This document shows, piece by piece, positions 18,760 through 26,230 of a stretch of 64,000 bases of DNA. The notes under the pieces are model-generated. The model was not told the origin of the DNA, did not search any database, and was given only the letters and a program-made list of their open reading frames with translations. Source of the DNA: Mariniphaga sp040772505 (GTDB lineage: Bacteria > Bacteroidota > Bacteroidia > Bacteroidales > Prolixibacteraceae); the NCBI GenBank assembly GCA_040772505.1, contig JAXGYA010000002.1, positions 496,001-560,000 of the forward strand. Reading direction: 5' to 3'. Made by a program: the position numbers and the translations under genes. Positions within the stretch are counted from its first letter, which is position 1. Every line of letters begins with the position of its first letter.

Positions 18760-18791
18760 CAAAAGTAATAAAATATTTCATTAAAACCAAA
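18760..18791 (-). promoter_or_regulatory. Promoter of the rimP-nusA-infB operon
   Basis: On the minus strand TTTG (18791-18788), 20 bases, TACTTTTG (18767-18760). This is a full match to the Bacteroidota TAnnTTTG element with near-standard spacing. The predicted start is near 18753, leaving a leader of about 60 nt that holds the 18709-18736 hairpin. Confidence 0.6.
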
Positions 18792-18798
18792 GAAGAGC

Positions 18799-20133
18799 TC
18801 AAGGTTTTTTTCTGTTTCTCAATGGAATAAAAATCAAAGCGGCATTTATGGTGAAGCCTGCAATAATAATCAGATTTCCGGGCAGGGGATCTCCCCAGAG
18901 GGTAATCAGTTTGCCGGCTAAAGCAAAAAAGCCACCGATTAAAATTGCTGCTTTCAGTTGTGTTTCAACTACTCTGAAACGCAGCAGACCCGCAAGTGTT
19001 GGTACCACAAATGCACCGGAAAAGAAGGAGAGTGCAAGTAGCAGTGATTGCAGGATTGAATCCACAAACAGAGCGATCACCATACTCAGCACCCCCAGAA
19101 CGATAATCAGAATACGGGTGAGTTGCAATGCTTTTGGTTTTTCCATGTCAGCATAAAATAATCCGCTGAGGATGAGCGATGAAGTGAGGAGTGTAGTGTC
19201 TGCTGATGACATAACAGCCGACAGCAGCGCGGCAATAAGCAGACCGTAAAACCATCCGGGCAATAGATGCCGGGCAAAAGAAATTATTTCGGCACTGCCT
19301 GTCTCGTGGGAATAAATCCCTAAAAAAGTCAATGCAAAGGAAATTGGAATCAGAACCACAGCAGCTATCAGCACACTGTGGGTCGCAGTTTTTTCGTTTT
19401 TCGCACAAAAAAGGCGGGAGTATATATCCGGACCCACAACAAATGTAACCGAATAGGTGAGTATCAGAATCAGCAAATCAAAACCGGAAAACGATTCGTT
19501 GAAAAGTGCATTGAGTTGAAGCGGAGGCAAGTGGGTGGTTTCCGGTGAATAAAAAGCAAAAAGGGAGAGAGATACTAATCCGGCAATTATGAATCCAAGC
19601 TGGAACATATCTGTTTTGAGAATACTGATTTGCCCGCCAAAAAGTGTGTAAAATATAAAAACAACTCCCGCAAGCATCACACCTCCCTGATAGCTGATAA
19701 ATCCCAGTCCCGCGAGTATTTTTCCGGCTGCAATGATTTGCGCGCCAACAATTCCCAGCCAGGCAACCGGAATTACCAGTGACGAAATAAACTGTGCCTG
19801 ACTGCCATAGAAGTGCTCCAACAAATCGGGGAGGGTGTATTTTCCGTATCGCCTGACATATTTCGCTAAAGGAACCAGTAAAAATAATCCGAAGGAGGCG
19901 CAAAAGAGAAACCACAATGCAGCCCAGCCAATGTCCCTTCCCAACTCAATAGTGCCTAAAATTGCAGCTCCTCCGAGGATGGTAGCAAGCAAGCTGCTCG
20001 AAACAGGTATTAAACCAGCTTTTTTCCCGGCAACATAGTAATCCGAGGGTGTTCTGATTTTGAACCATGAATAGATTCCGATGGAAAACATCAGCAGAAA
20101 ATAGGCAACTGCAAAAAAAACCGGTTCATTCAT
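18799..20133 (-). CDS. Sodium:solute symporter family protein
   Basis: 444 residues, almost entirely hydrophobic, with about 13 membrane segments such as VFFAVAYFLLMFSIGIYSWF, LWFLFCASFGLFLLVPLA and LSMVIALFVDSILQSLLL. Family features are SDYYVAGKKAGLIPVSSS near the start, TILGGAAILG, the helix GLLIAALLSAVMSSADTTLL (near residue 305) that holds the sodium-binding Ser/Thr residues of the SSS family, and LPDLLEHFYGS. It would import a small solute with Na+ across the inner membrane. The substrate (sugar, amino or organic acid) is not predictable from these motifs. It is monocistronic, 105 bases from rimP and divergent from the sugar operon that starts at 20465. Confidence 0.9.
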   Translation of the reverse strand: MNEPVFFAVAYFLLMFSIGIYSWFKIRTPSDYYVAGKKAGLIPVSSSLLATILGGAAILGTIELGRDIGWAALWFLFCASFGLFLLVPLAKYVRRYGKYTLPDLLEHFYGSQAQFISSLVIPVAWLGIVGAQIIAAGKILAGLGFISYQGGVMLAGVVFIFYTLFGGQISILKTDMFQLGFIIAGLVSLSLFAFYSPETTHLPPLQLNALFNESFSGFDLLILILTYSVTFVVGPDIYSRLFCAKNEKTATHSVLIAAVVLIPISFALTFLGIYSHETGSAEIISFARHLLPGWFYGLLIAALLSAVMSSADTTLLTSSLILSGLFYADMEKPKALQLTRILIIVLGVLSMVIALFVDSILQSLLLALSFFSGAFVVPTLAGLLRFRVVETQLKAAILIGGFFALAGKLITLWGDPLPGNLIIIAGFTINAALIFIPLRNRKKP

Positions 20134-20374
20134 ACGACTGATACTAATTATTTTCAGAGGCTTCGGTTAGTTGCCCCGATAGCCCCGGGAGAACACGCAT
20201 AGACTTTTATTATGCTCCCGTTTAATTTTATAATCATATCCTTTTCACATAAAATGTTGTAAAGATGGGGAAATATTGACCAAAATGACTTAACTTAATC
20301 ATTTCCTTAAAAATAGGTTAATGGTTGTCGGATAGAGGAACTTGAAAATAATTCTGCATTTTTAAAGAAATAAA

Positions 20375-20404
20375 TTGCCAAGGGAGGTAAAATAATTAAA
20401 TTTG
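20375..20404 (+). promoter_or_regulatory. Promoter of the sugar-degradation operon
   Basis: TTG (20375-20377), 19 bases, TAAATTTG (20397-20404), a full match to TAnnTTTG. The start would be near 20411, just at a small hairpin TCCGTGT-TCGC-ACACGGA (20410-20427), leaving a 50-nt leader. The rest of 20134-20464 is AT-rich and shows nothing else recognisable. Confidence 0.6.
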
Positions 20405-20464
20405 CATTATCCGTGTTCGCACACGGAGCTAAAGCTGAAAGTAACATATTAAAAAATACAAATC

Positions 20465-21808
20465 ATGGATAAAATTCTTTTTTTCTTCTTAACTCTTCTG
20501 GTTATGAGCGGCTGCGCCGGCCAGCAGGATGATGGCTGGACCGATTTGTTTAACGGTAAAGATTTAACCGGTTGGAAACAACTGAACGGCGAGGCAATTT
20601 ACGAAGCAATCGACGGCGAAATCGTCGGTACTACAGTGGCAAACACCCCAAACTCGTTTTTATGCACTGAAGAGGAATACGGTGATTTCGTACTTGAGCT
20701 CGAAATGTTTATGGTAGATGATTTCAACTCGGGAATGCAGTTCCGGAGCGAGAGCAGCCCGGACTACATGAATGGCCGCGTGCATGGCTACCAGTGCGAA
20801 GTTGACCCATCTGACCGTGCGTGGAGCGCCGGCATCTATGACGAAGCCCGTCGCGGATGGCTCTATCCGGTGGATTTAAACCCGGCTGCCAAACCGGCTT
20901 TTAAGCATGGAGAATGGAATCACTACCGTATTGAGTGTATCGGCCCATCAATCAAAACATGGCTCAACGGAGTTCCAGTGGCTCACCTCATCGACGACAT
21001 GACGCCCAAAGGTTTTATCGCCCTGCAGGTTCATTCCATCCGCGATGAATCAATGGCAAACCGTCAAATCAAGTGGCGGAACATCCGCATTAAAACCGAA
21101 AATCTGGAACCTTCTCCCAACGAAGGAATTTATGTGGTGAATATGTTGCCCAATAACCTGAGCGAAGCGGAAAAAGAAGAGGGCTATAAGATTCTTTTTG
21201 ACGGGAAGTCAACTGATAATTTCAAAAGCGTGGAGAGCGATGATTTTCCTTCAAAAGGTTGGATTGTTCAGGACGGTTCTCTGATTGTTCAGGCAAGCGG
21301 CGGCGATTCCGGGAAGAAGGGTGGAAGTATTATCACCCGGCAGGAATTTGGCCCTTTTGAACTGAAGTTTGACTTCATGTTTACGGAAGGCGCCAACAGC
21401 GGCATAAAATACGGACTGGGAAACAATGGTCCTTCGGTGGGTCTGGAATATCAGATTTTGGATGACAATAAGCACCCGGATGCCAAAAACGGAGTTGACG
21501 GAAACCGTACTTTGGCTTCGCTGTATGATTTAATTCCTGCCAGGAAAGAATCGCGTTTCGTCAATGGTCCCGGAAAATGGAACCGAGGCAGAATTGTTCT
21601 GTTTCCCGACAACCGGGTGGAACACTGGCTGAACGGACGAAAGGTAGTGGAATATACAAGAGGAAGCAAAGAGTTTAATGAGTTGGTTGCAAAAAGTAAG
21701 TTTGCAGACAAGGAGGGATTTGGGATGGCAGAAAGAGGACCAATCCATATTCAGGATCACAATGATGAAGTGCATTTCAGAAGTATTAAAATTAGAGAGT
21801 TACAATAA
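20465..21808 (+). CDS. Lipoprotein with two DUF1080 (3-keto-disaccharide hydrolase) domains
   Basis: 447 residues. The start gives a signal peptide with lipobox VMSGCAG. Two DUF1080 beta-sandwich domains are visible: residues ~25-220 (DLFNGKDLTGWKQLNGEA, VDDFNSGMQFRSE, WLNGVPVAHL) and ~238-447 (ILFDGKSTDNFKS, FTEGANSGIKYGLG, WLNGRKVVEYTRG). Members of this family hydrolyse 3-keto-glucosides, or act as concanavalin-like lectin/hydrolase domains, in the periplasm or on the surface. It is the first gene of a plus-strand operon; its stop overlaps the ATG of the next gene (TAATG). Together with the following oxidoreductase it suggests a route that oxidises a sugar at C3 and then cleaves the glycosidic bond. 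That pathway is inference from family knowledge. Confidence 0.9.
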   Translation: MDKILFFFLTLLVMSGCAGQQDDGWTDLFNGKDLTGWKQLNGEAIYEAIDGEIVGTTVANTPNSFLCTEEEYGDFVLELEMFMVDDFNSGMQFRSESSPDYMNGRVHGYQCEVDPSDRAWSAGIYDEARRGWLYPVDLNPAAKPAFKHGEWNHYRIECIGPSIKTWLNGVPVAHLIDDMTPKGFIALQVHSIRDESMANRQIKWRNIRIKTENLEPSPNEGIYVVNMLPNNLSEAEKEEGYKILFDGKSTDNFKSVESDDFPSKGWIVQDGSLIVQASGGDSGKKGGSIITRQEFGPFELKFDFMFTEGANSGIKYGLGNNGPSVGLEYQILDDNKHPDAKNGVDGNRTLASLYDLIPARKESRFVNGPGKWNRGRIVLFPDNRVEHWLNGRKVVEYTRGSKEFNELVAKSKFADKEGFGMAERGPIHIQDHNDEVHFRSIKIRELQ

Positions 21809-23148
21809 TGACAAACAGAAGAGAATTTATTAAAAAAGCAACGGCTGGTGCTGCCGGAATTACAGTAGGAGGTTCAGCAATAGGTATGTCGGCAAAGAGC
21901 TATAGCCGTATTATTGGTTCCAACGACAAATTGAATGTGGCAGTTGTTGGTTTGGGACGTAGATTGGGTGCGTTTTATGAACCCATCGCAAAAAAGGAAG
22001 CCAATGTAGAGTTGGTTTACCTGTGCGATGTCATGGAAAAACAACGCGAAAGAGCGTTGCAGAATTTCTCAAAGCATATTGATTACAAGCCGAAGCTGGA
22101 AAACGATATTCGTAAAGTGATTGACGATCCGAAGGTAGATGTCATTTTTAATGCCACTCCCGACCATTGGCATACGCCCGGTTCAATCATGGCGATGAAA
22201 GGCGGGAAGCATGTTTATGTGGAAAAACCTTGTAGCCACAATATGTTTGAAAATGAGATGCTTGTGGAAGCTGCTGAGAAGTACAACAAGGTGGTGCAAA
22301 TGGGCAATCAACAACGTTCATCAGGTCACACCATTGAAATAATAAATGAAATACACAACGGAATTATCGGCACACCCTTTAAAGCGCTTGCGTTCTATAC
22401 CAACAGTCGGGGCGAAGTGCCTTTACAGCGGAAAGCACCCGCTCCGGCAGGTCTGGATTGGGGATTGTTCCAGGGACCTGCCCCACGTCGCGATTACACC
22501 GTGGAAACATGGGACTACAACTGGCACTGGTATGGCTGGGACTACGGAACTGCTGAAACCGGCAATAATGCCACACACGAGCTTGACGTAGCCCGTTGGG
22601 CTTTGCAGGTCAATTTCCCATTGAGTGTGGAAGTGGAAGCTGAAAAACGCCATTTTGCGAATGATGGCTGGGAAATGTACGACACCATGGACGCCACCTT
22701 CCGTTTTGCCGGAAATAAAATCATTAAATGGGACGGCAGAAGCCGGAGCGGTTACGACACTTATGGTGGTGGGCGCGGGACAATTATTTACGGTAGTGAA
22801 GGTACTGTTTTTGTGGACCGTGGAAAGTATATCCTTTATGACCGTGCCGGAAAAGTAGTTAGAGACAGTAAGTCGGCATCCAGCGAAGCGGGCAATGTTC
22901 TGGGCGGAGGTGGCGATATGACGACCGGCCATGTTATTAACTTTTTTGACGCCATCCGGGGAAAGGCAAAACTTACAGCCCCCATTGATGATGCAGCAAT
23001 CAGCATGGCTATGGTACACTACTCCAACATTGCTTACCGCATTGGAAAAGCATTCGATATTGACGATAAAACCGGACGCATGTTCGACCGCGATGCCATG
23101 AATTTGTGGAGCCGCGAATATGAACCGGGCTGGGAACCAAAAATATAA
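21808..23148 (+). CDS. Gfo/Idh/MocA family oxidoreductase with Tat signal
   Basis: 446 residues. The N-terminus NRREFIKKATAGAAG carries the twin-arginine motif, so it is exported folded with its NAD(P) cofactor. The Rossmann domain begins LNVAVVGLGRRLGAF. DVIFNATPDHWHTPGSIMAM and the catalytic-site motif KHVYVEKPCSHN (EKP, near residue 148) mark the family. The C-terminal GFO/IDH domain has GTPFKALAFYTN and WHWYGWDYGTAETGNNATHE. The subgroup is the secreted Bacteroidota/Planctomycetota dehydrogenase type often found beside DUF1080 proteins. It would oxidise or reduce a sugar, often at C3. The start overlaps the previous stop by one base, so the two are coupled. Substrate unknown. Confidence 0.92.
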   Translation: MTNRREFIKKATAGAAGITVGGSAIGMSAKSYSRIIGSNDKLNVAVVGLGRRLGAFYEPIAKKEANVELVYLCDVMEKQRERALQNFSKHIDYKPKLENDIRKVIDDPKVDVIFNATPDHWHTPGSIMAMKGGKHVYVEKPCSHNMFENEMLVEAAEKYNKVVQMGNQQRSSGHTIEIINEIHNGIIGTPFKALAFYTNSRGEVPLQRKAPAPAGLDWGLFQGPAPRRDYTVETWDYNWHWYGWDYGTAETGNNATHELDVARWALQVNFPLSVEVEAEKRHFANDGWEMYDTMDATFRFAGNKIIKWDGRSRSGYDTYGGGRGTIIYGSEGTVFVDRGKYILYDRAGKVVRDSKSASSEAGNVLGGGGDMTTGHVINFFDAIRGKAKLTAPIDDAAISMAMVHYSNIAYRIGKAFDIDDKTGRMFDRDAMNLWSREYEPGWEPKI

Positions 23149-23181
23149 AAATAATTTTTTAAGCATAAAATTTTAAGGAAC

Positions 23182-24195
23182 ATGAAACATTTAATTTATC
23201 TCTTTTCGTTAGTGGCTCTTTTATTGGGCTGCACCGCTTCTGCCCCAAAAGTTGAATTCAAACATGATGCACAGGCTAAAAAAGTTGAAGTCTGGTTTGG
23301 CGACAGTTTTTTCACATCTTACATCTATCCCGATGACATTGAAAAGCAAGTTTTGTATCCTATTACAACCGCATCCGGCAAAGAAATTACACGCGGATAT
23401 CCCATTAACCCACGCCCTTTTGAACGAACCGACCATCCACATCACGTGGGACTGTGGCTAAACTTTGGAGATGTGAACGGTCTTGATTTCTGGAACAACT
23501 CCTTTGCGATTAAACCGGAAGACAAGCATAAATTCGGCTCAATAAAGTTTAAGGAGATTATGGAGACCAATCCCCAGACGGGAACGCTGATTACTGCTTC
23601 AGATTGGGTTGATAGTGACAACGAGGCGCTTTTAAACGAAAAAACAACTTTCGTTTTCAGCGAAGAGGGTGTTGTTCGTACTATTGACCGCACTTCTGAA
23701 CTGACGGCTCAGAAAGAAGTAACTTTCACCGAAAATAAGGAAGGACTACTTGGGCTGCGGGTTGACCGCTCTTTTGAAGAACCGGCAACTAAGCCCGGCA
23801 GATTTTTAGATGCCGAAGGAAATGTTACGGAAGTTCCGGTCTTAAATAACGAAGGCGTAAACGGAGTTTACAGGAATGCAGAAGGAATCACCGGAGGTGA
23901 TGTGTGGGCAAAGCGAAGCCCATGGGTCGCACTGAGAGCAGAAAAGGATAATGAGATTATCACGATAGTCATGATGGATCACCCCGATAATCCTAATTAC
24001 CCGGCTTGGTCGCATGCACGTGGTTACGGACTTTTTGCATCCAATAACTTTGCGGGACGTGCGGTTGATGAAAATGCAGAGCCGGTACTACTCACATTAA
24101 AACCCGGGGGAAAATTGAAAATCAGATACAAGGTAATTATTGGCGGCGATCTGACTAATGAGCAGATTTCAACGATTCAAAGCAATTTTAAATAA
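23182..24195 (+). CDS. DUF6807 (PmoA-like) family lipoprotein
   Basis: 337 residues with the lipobox-bearing signal LFSLVALLLGCTAS. The family core is visible: RGYPINPRPFERTDHPHHVG, GLWLNFGDVNGLDFWNN, VWAKRSPWVALRAEKDNEI and MMDHPDNPNYPAWSHARGYG. DUF6807 proteins, often annotated PmoA, are beta-sandwich proteins common in sugar-degradation clusters of Bacteroidota and Planctomycetota. Their biochemical activity is not firmly known. The conserved DHPHH and MDHPDNP segments look like a metal or sugar site; that is inference. It follows the oxidoreductase by 33 bases and precedes the esterase by 68, so it belongs to the same operon. Confidence 0.85.
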   Translation: MKHLIYLFSLVALLLGCTASAPKVEFKHDAQAKKVEVWFGDSFFTSYIYPDDIEKQVLYPITTASGKEITRGYPINPRPFERTDHPHHVGLWLNFGDVNGLDFWNNSFAIKPEDKHKFGSIKFKEIMETNPQTGTLITASDWVDSDNEALLNEKTTFVFSEEGVVRTIDRTSELTAQKEVTFTENKEGLLGLRVDRSFEEPATKPGRFLDAEGNVTEVPVLNNEGVNGVYRNAEGITGGDVWAKRSPWVALRAEKDNEIITIVMMDHPDNPNYPAWSHARGYGLFASNNFAGRAVDENAEPVLLTLKPGGKLKIRYKVIIGGDLTNEQISTIQSNFK

Positions 24196-24263
24196 TATTT
24201 GTGCTATTTTAGAATCCCAAAACCAGTATGATCCATTACCGGAAAATACATAAATAAAGTATT

Positions 24264-25544
24264 ATGACTCGAAAGATTACACTTACACTGTTTTTAGCTT
24301 TTTCACTCTGCTTTCATGCTTTGCCCCAGCCGCGCAAAGCGTTGGTTCAGGTTATCGTTACACCCGACAGGGCAGACTGGACATATACAAAAGGAGAACG
24401 GGCAGAGTTTAAACTGTCAGCTCTAAAAAACAATGTTCCGCTGGACGGAATTGAGGTAAACTACCGTATTGGCCCCGAGATGGTGGAAAGCTGGGAGGAA
24501 GGAACGGTAACATTAAAAAAAGGGGAAGCAACAATCAAATCCAAACGATTTACGGAATCAGGATTCCTTAGATGTCAGGCTTCTGTGAAAGTTGACGGGA
24601 AAACCTACTCCTCTTTTTCAACTGCCGGATTTTCACCTGAAGAAATTCAGCCAACCACAACCTTGCCTGCCGATTTTCAGCAATTTTGGGATGAGGCAAA
24701 AGCTGAATTGGCAAAAGTTCCGGTTAATTCGGTTGTTACACTTATGTCAGAGAGCTGCACCGATAAGGTTGATGTTTATCATGTTAGCATAAATAATATT
24801 TCAGGAAAAATTTACGGGATTTTATGCAAACCTAAGGCAGCCGGAAAATATCCTGCAATTCTTCATGTTCCCGGAGCCGGCATCCGACCCTATTCGGGAG
24901 ATGTGTGGAGCGCTGAAAGGGGAGTAATCACTTTTCAGATTGGAATTCACGGCATCCCGGTAAACCTTAATCAAGAAGTATATAATAATTTAAGCGCCGC
25001 AGCTTTAAACAGTTACTGGAGATTTGGTTTGGATGACAGGGACCACTACTATTTTAAAAGGGTTTATCTGGGATGTGTGCGGGCAGTTGATTTCATTGAA
25101 TCTTTAGAAGATTTTAACGGAAAGGATATTGCCGTTACAGGCGGCAGCCAGGGAGGCGCACTTTCAATAATCACCGCCGGGCTGGACAACAGAATCAATT
25201 ATCTGGCCGGTTTTTATCCTGCCCTTTGCGACTTAACCGGGTATTTACACGGCAGAGCAGGGGGGTGGCCTCACCTTTTCCGCGATGGCTTCACCAACAA
25301 GCCTGAAAAAGTGGAAACATCAAAATACTTTGACGTGGTGAATTTTGCCCGGTTTGTGAAAGTTCCCGGCTGGTACAGCTGGGGATACAACGATAACGTG
25401 TGTCCGCCAACATCAATGTATGCTGCATATAATGTAATCACTGCGCCAAAAGAACTCCATCTTTTTCAGGAGACAGAACACTGGACTTTCCCCGAACAAA
25501 ATGAACTGAAAAACAGTTGGCTATTAGAAAAACTACTGAAATAG
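24264..25544 (+). CDS. Acetyl-xylan-esterase-like alpha/beta hydrolase (AXE1 family), exported
   Basis: 426 residues with a Sec signal peptide (LTLFLAFSLCFHALPQP). An N-terminal beta domain of ~110 residues (WTYTKGERAEFKLSALKNN to YSSFSTAGF) precedes the AXE1/cephalosporin-C-deacetylase-type domain, which starts LPADFQQFWDEAKAEL. The nucleophile motif is VTGGSQGGALS with Ser near residue 295. The Asp is in SWGYNDNVCPPTSMYAAYN, and the His in ETEHWTFPEQNE. The GIHGIPVN loop is also family-typical. It would remove acetyl or other acyl groups from an oligosaccharide in the periplasm. It is the last gene of the operon that begins at 20465. Confidence 0.9.
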   Translation: MTRKITLTLFLAFSLCFHALPQPRKALVQVIVTPDRADWTYTKGERAEFKLSALKNNVPLDGIEVNYRIGPEMVESWEEGTVTLKKGEATIKSKRFTESGFLRCQASVKVDGKTYSSFSTAGFSPEEIQPTTTLPADFQQFWDEAKAELAKVPVNSVVTLMSESCTDKVDVYHVSINNISGKIYGILCKPKAAGKYPAILHVPGAGIRPYSGDVWSAERGVITFQIGIHGIPVNLNQEVYNNLSAAALNSYWRFGLDDRDHYYFKRVYLGCVRAVDFIESLEDFNGKDIAVTGGSQGGALSIITAGLDNRINYLAGFYPALCDLTGYLHGRAGGWPHLFRDGFTNKPEKVETSKYFDVVNFARFVKVPGWYSWGYNDNVCPPTSMYAAYNVITAPKELHLFQETEHWTFPEQNELKNSWLLEKLLK

Positions 25545-25701
25545 GTTTACAAAGACCGGGGAAATTCAAGTATAGGCTTAATTCTTTGCATGAAGCATGG
25601 AAATAAAAGGGCAGCAAGTATTTTGGTGTAAAGAGCAAAATAACGATACTTAACGAACCGCCAGGTACAGCCTGTTCGGGATTTGTTTCAGGAAGACTCG
25701 T

Positions 25702-25792
25702 ATCGCGATAGCCATCTGGATTGGTATGAGAAGTGTACTGGCGGACTTTTAGTCCGTCAGCAGCCTACTTGACTATGGCTCGTTTTTTTTTC
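25702..25792 (+). terminator. Nested hairpin followed by a T run
   Basis: Outer stem AGCCAT (25710-25715) with ATGGCT (25775-25780), middle stem AAGT/ACTT, inner 9-bp stem CTGGCGGAC (25738-25746) with GTCCGTCAG (25752-25760, one G-T pair) around TTTTA. Directly after the outer stem comes CG and a run of nine T. It is 160 bases beyond the esterase stop and could terminate the sugar operon. The inner hairpin word GGACTTTTAGTCC resembles repeats seen in other Bacteroidota (recollection, not searched). Confidence 0.5.
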
Positions 25793-25835
25793 TTTCTTTC
25801 TAAAAGTATGTATTTACTGCTAATTCAAATTTATT

Positions 25836-25956
25836 TATGAAACGACCATGTAGAAATGCTTCACAAACAAGCATAATTAAAATGAGGGAGTTACCTGCCT
25901 ACCGGACAGGCAGGCATCCAATACCTTTGAAAACTTTTAATTTTAATTGGATGAAA
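25836..25956. repeat. 100-bp repeat, copy B, carrying a 21-bp palindromic insertion
   Basis: Reverse-complement copy of 10428-10527. It is identical on both sides of an extra 21-base block CCTGCCT-ACCGGAC-AGGCAGG at 25894-25914, placed between GGAGTTA and CATCCAATACC. The insertion does not duplicate flanking bases visibly. It lies between the sugar operon and the IS-rich island. Confidence 0.85.
25894..25914. repeat. 21-bp palindromic insertion, arms 7 bp, loop 7 bp
   Basis: CCTGCCT-ACCGGAC-AGGCAGG. Copy A of the surrounding repeat lacks exactly these bases, so this is a discrete insertion. The same architecture with a different loop occurs at 45997-46017, and a shorter relative at 5086-5100. 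Confidence 0.8.
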
Positions 25957-26050
25957 ATCTCTTGGAAATTTGATATGTTATTTTGTTCATAGAATAACAG
26001 CATTGCTTTTTTATAATCAATAGACTCCACAGTCTTAAACTACTGTCATG

Positions 26051-26230
26051 TCAATGATTAATTGACGGATACAACCTTCTTAGTTTTACTCTGGTATCCT
26101 CTGTTTTGAATTGCCAATTAATTGTTGCCTCGACCGTATTTCTGTGTTCTGCCCATGCATTTACTTGCTCTATCACAGTCTCAATATCCGCTATTCTTCT
26201 ATCCAAGCATTGGCTGGTTAGAACATTTAA
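26051..26230 (-). pseudogene. C-terminal fragment of an IS630-type transposase
   Basis: Reading from 26230 to the TGA at 26051 gives 59 residues: LNVLTSQCLDRRIADIETV, then EQVNAWAEHRNTVEATINWQ, then KTEDTRVKLRRLYPSINH. This matches the end of IS630-family DDE transposases, including the RVKLRRLYP tail. A stop lies in frame immediately upstream, at the edge of the IS1634-like element that begins at 26231. Everything encoding the DDE core is missing, so it is a relic. Confidence 0.75.

Noticed and set aside
22423..23166. 247-codon open frame antisense to the Gfo/Idh/MocA gene
   Set aside because: It lies wholly opposite a clear, conserved oxidoreductase gene, is Cys/His-rich without family features, and has no start signal. 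It is a shadow of the real frame.
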